NCBI GenBank assembly: GCA_965370495.1
Contig: CBDUUV010000053.1
Coordinates: 1 to 16,464 of the forward strand
Origin: Krumholzibacterium sp965370495
GTDB taxonomy: Bacteria; Krumholzibacteriota; Krumholzibacteriia; Krumholzibacteriales; Krumholzibacteriaceae
DNA length: 16,464 nt
Reading direction: 5' to 3'
The notes beneath the pieces are model-generated. The model did not search any database. It was not told where the DNA came from and worked only from the letters and a program-made list of their open reading frames with translations. Position 1 is the stretch's first letter. The number at the start of each line of letters is the position of its first letter. Shown piece by piece: positions 14,288 through 16,464 of this stretch. The translations under genes and the position numbers were made by a program.

Positions 14288-15768
14288 AAAATAAAGATAT
14301 CAAAAAATTGATAATCATTTCGAACAGGCTTCCCTTCGTCCTGGAAAAAGTAGAAAACAAATGGCAGATAACACCGGGATCAGGCGGCCTTGTCACGGCA
14401 CTGGCTCCTGTCCTGCGTGACCGCGGGGGATTATGGATTGGATGGGTAGGAGCTCCCGTAATAGAACATACTTCACATCCCTGGAAAATCGCATCCCGTA
14501 ACGCCGGATTCTCGATGCTTCCTGTCATACTGTCTGAGAAAGAGATCATGGAATATTATGTGGGGTTGTCCAACGAAGTGATATGGCCACTCTTTCATGA
14601 TCTTCAATCATATTGTAATTTCGACCCGGCCTACTGGACAACTTACAAGAAAATCAATGCTCGTTTCGCTTCAGTAATTGCCGATAACGCAAATTCAGAT
14701 GATTTTATCTGGGTACATGATTACCACCTGATACTGGTTGCAAAAGAGCTCAGGAAGCTCGACATCAAAACGAAGATCGGTTATTTCCTTCATATACCCT
14801 TCCCCCCGCTTGATATATTTGTAAAGCTTCCATGGCAGAATGAGCTTTTACGGTCACTGCTCGATTATGACCTTATCGGTTTTCAGACGATACGTGACAG
14901 GCACAATTTTGTGCAGTGCCTCCGTTCCATCCTCAAGGATATAACAATCAAGGGGAAAGGGCAGGTTATTACCGTTCAATATGAGGGCAGGGAAATTCGT
15001 GTCGGAAATTTCCCTATCAGTATCGATTATAACGAATTTTCACAATTGGCGAAGACACAAAATGTCGCTGACAGAGCATGGTATATCCATGAAGATATTC
15101 CGGACAGGAAAATGGTCCTGGGTATAGACCGGCTCGATTACACGAAAGGTATCCCCTATCGCCTGAAGGCATTCAGGGTTCTTCTGCAGAAACACCCTGA
15201 GCTCCACAGAAAGATCACCCTGATACAGATAGTCGTCCCAAGCAGACGTAATATTCCGGTCTATATTGAACTCAAGGAAGAGATAGAGAGACTTGTAAGC
15301 GAAATAAACGGGGAATACACACAGTCAGGATGGGTACCAATCCACTACAGCTTCCGTTCACTGCCCCGTACAGAACTTCTCGCGCATTACCGAACTTCCG
15401 AGATAGCCTTGATCACTCCTCTCAAAGATGGTATGAACCTCATTGCCAAGGAGTACTGTGCATCCAATATCGAGCAGACAGGCGTAGTGATCCTCAGCAA
15501 GTTCGCCGGGGCCGCAGCGCAACTTCAAAGGGGTGCCATCCTTGTCAACCCGTATGATATCGAGGAAGTAGCCGGAGCCATCTACACAGCTTTTACCATG
15601 AACCGCAACGAACGCAGGTCCAGAATGAAGAAAATGCAACAGGCGATTTCCAAATTCGATATCTACTGGTGGGTCAATACATACCTTAATACAGGCATAT
15701 CCAGCGATCTTGACACTTTTCCCCAGCAGGACAATCACAAACAGTTCATAAAATCCCTTCCCAAATAG
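14284..15768 (+). CDS. otsA: Trehalose-6-phosphate synthase
   Basis: A 494-residue GT20 enzyme that transfers glucose from UDP- or ADP-glucose to glucose-6-phosphate. Key elements are present in order: SNRLP (N14-R15), the G34-G35-L-V-T-A-L loop that closes over the donor, YCNFDPAYWTTY binding glucose-6-phosphate, WVHDYHL with the acceptor aspartate, IPFPP, GIDRLDYTKGIPYRLKAF with the phosphate-binding Arg and Lys, and LKDGMNLIAKEY. Length is slightly above E. coli OtsA because of a short C-terminal tail. All expected catalytic residues appear intact. The ATG overlaps the otsB stop. It is the last gene of the tightly packed trehalose run and is followed by a perfect 16-base palindrome. Confidence 0.96.
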   Translation: MKNKDIKKLIIISNRLPFVLEKVENKWQITPGSGGLVTALAPVLRDRGGLWIGWVGAPVIEHTSHPWKIASRNAGFSMLPVILSEKEIMEYYVGLSNEVIWPLFHDLQSYCNFDPAYWTTYKKINARFASVIADNANSDDFIWVHDYHLILVAKELRKLDIKTKIGYFLHIPFPPLDIFVKLPWQNELLRSLLDYDLIGFQTIRDRHNFVQCLRSILKDITIKGKGQVITVQYEGREIRVGNFPISIDYNEFSQLAKTQNVADRAWYIHEDIPDRKMVLGIDRLDYTKGIPYRLKAFRVLLQKHPELHRKITLIQIVVPSRRNIPVYIELKEEIERLVSEINGEYTQSGWVPIHYSFRSLPRTELLAHYRTSEIALITPLKDGMNLIAKEYCASNIEQTGVVILSKFAGAAAQLQRGAILVNPYDIEEVAGAIYTAFTMNRNERRSRMKKMQQAISKFDIYWWVNTYLNTGISSDLDTFPQQDNHKQFIKSLPK

Positions 15769-15784
15769 ACTATCAGCTGATAGT
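15769..15784 (+). repeat. Perfect 16-base palindrome immediately after otsA
   Basis: ACTATCAG is followed directly by its exact reverse complement CTGATAGT, beginning at the first base after the otsA TAG and followed by TTT. As RNA it would form a six-pair stem with an AGCT loop, a weak terminator; as DNA it has the symmetry of a regulator-binding site. A second short hairpin (CCCGG at 15806-15810 with CCGGG at 15817-15821) follows in the same 93-base gap, without a T-run. Confidence 0.45.
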
Positions 15785-15861
15785 TTTCTGCCAGCCCCGT
15801 TCACACCCGGTCTTTCCCGGGGATAAAACAGGAATCAATGTGTCTGATGGAGGAACTCTGT

Positions 15862-16464
15862 ATGAAAGTCTGTTTTTTCTCACCAACAGCATACGGATAT
15901 TTCAACCCCGAAAGTTACATCTGGGCTGGCGGCGCCGAAACCCAGCAGGTCCTCATAGCTAAACATATGGTCGATAGGGGAATCGAGGTTTCCTTTATCG
16001 TCGGGGACCATGGCCAACCTGACATCGAGATACACGAAGGCATTACCGTTATCAAATCTTTTACCCCCTTTGCCGGAAACAGGAAACTGAGATTTATACC
16101 CGATATGCTGCGTATCAGGCGTGCGATGCGGATCGCAGACGCAGATATCTATAACCAGCGAGCCGTTTCTTTCTATACAGGTCAGTTCTCCTGGTTCGTG
16201 TCAAGGATGGGGAAAAAATTCACTTTCTCCCTCGGCATCGACTATAACTGCTTCCCCGACTGCGGCGGCAATCTTTCCTTTCCAATGACAGCTCTTTACC
16301 GTTACGGGATAAAAAACACGGACGCAATAATCGCCCAGACTGAAAAACAAAAAGGCCTGCTCATGAAACAGATGGGCAGAGAATCGGTTCTTATCCGAAA
16401 CGGTATCGGGCTTATCGATGCGGACAGGATTCCTGAATATCCCTCCGAATCGCGGGAAGTTGCC
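15862..16464 (+). CDS. GT4 glycosyltransferase, N-terminal part (runs off the window)
   Basis: A frame of 201 codons, open to the last base. It starts MKVCFFSPTAYGYF, then WAGGAETQQVLIAKHM, the glycine-rich loop plus GGAE typical of GT4 acceptor domains, and continues as an alternating beta/alpha domain (VSFIVGDHG, AIIAQTEKQK, SVLIRNGIGL) that ends about where the donor domain should begin. The E-x7-E donor motif lies beyond the window, so activity cannot be checked. Start ATG 15862 has GGAGG 8 bases upstream. It follows otsA in the same direction after 93 bases holding a palindrome, so it may be a separate unit. It could extend the surface glycan or open another polysaccharide cluster to the right. 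Confidence 0.88.
   Translation, partial: MKVCFFSPTAYGYFNPESYIWAGGAETQQVLIAKHMVDRGIEVSFIVGDHGQPDIEIHEGITVIKSFTPFAGNRKLRFIPDMLRIRRAMRIADADIYNQRAVSFYTGQFSWFVSRMGKKFTFSLGIDYNCFPDCGGNLSFPMTALYRYGIKNTDAIIAQTEKQKGLLMKQMGRESVLIRNGIGLIDADRIPEYPSESREVA

Overview
This window looks like a chromosomal segment from a Gram-negative bacterium. Most of it encodes surface polysaccharide synthesis; the two flanks encode glycogen and trehalose metabolism. Base composition looks mid-range by eye (not computed). The Gram-negative reading rests on a SPOR-domain lipoprotein, a polyprenyl-phosphate sugar transferase and several soluble GT4 glycosyltransferases. The mix of OtsA/OtsB with a TreT-type synthase, a DUF5752-like protein, a GalT/GlgA pair and a glycan-locus radical SAM enzyme recalls genomes of poorly cultivated lineages such as the FCB group or Krumholzibacteriota. 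That is an impression from memory; nothing in the window fixes the taxonomy. I see no IS elements, CRISPR arrays, rRNA, tRNA, integrases or broken genes, and no gene-free stretch above about 230 bases.

Layout. (1) Positions 1-1912, minus strand: a SPOR lipoprotein, galT and the first 91 codons of glgA. (2) Positions 2006-8944, minus strand: a closely packed seven-gene glycan operon. In transcription order it encodes a DegT/DnrJ-type sugar aminotransferase, a polyprenyl-phosphate sugar transferase, a Gfo/Idh/MocA sugar dehydrogenase, a left-handed beta-helix acetyltransferase, a GT4 glycosyltransferase, a radical SAM protein and a second GT4. (3) Positions 9175-10504, plus strand: an RmlC-like cupin and an RmlD-like reductase, read divergently from the operon across an AT-rich region with good promoter candidates on both strands. 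(4) Positions 10555-11286, minus strand: a short-form RmlA, convergent with rmlD and with its own TTGAAT-N17-TATAAT promoter. (5) Positions 11469-15768, plus strand: a tightly coupled run of a DUF5752-like protein, TreT-like synthase, OtsB and OtsA. (6) Position 15862 to the end: the N-terminal part of another GT4 glycosyltransferase.

How the genes may work together. The dehydrogenase, aminotransferase and acetyltransferase match the WbpB/WbpE/WbpD logic for making a 3-acetamido nucleotide sugar. RmlA with RmlC/RmlD-like proteins suggests a dTDP-deoxysugar, although RmlB is not in the window. The sugar transferase would load the first sugar onto undecaprenyl phosphate and the GT4 enzymes would extend it. 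No flippase, polymerase or ligase is visible. The trehalose cluster carries two distinct routes, TreT and OtsA/OtsB, headed by a protein of unknown function built from two copies of one domain and translationally coupled to TreT. That cluster and the radical SAM gene inside the glycan operon are the two places where undescribed biology is most likely.
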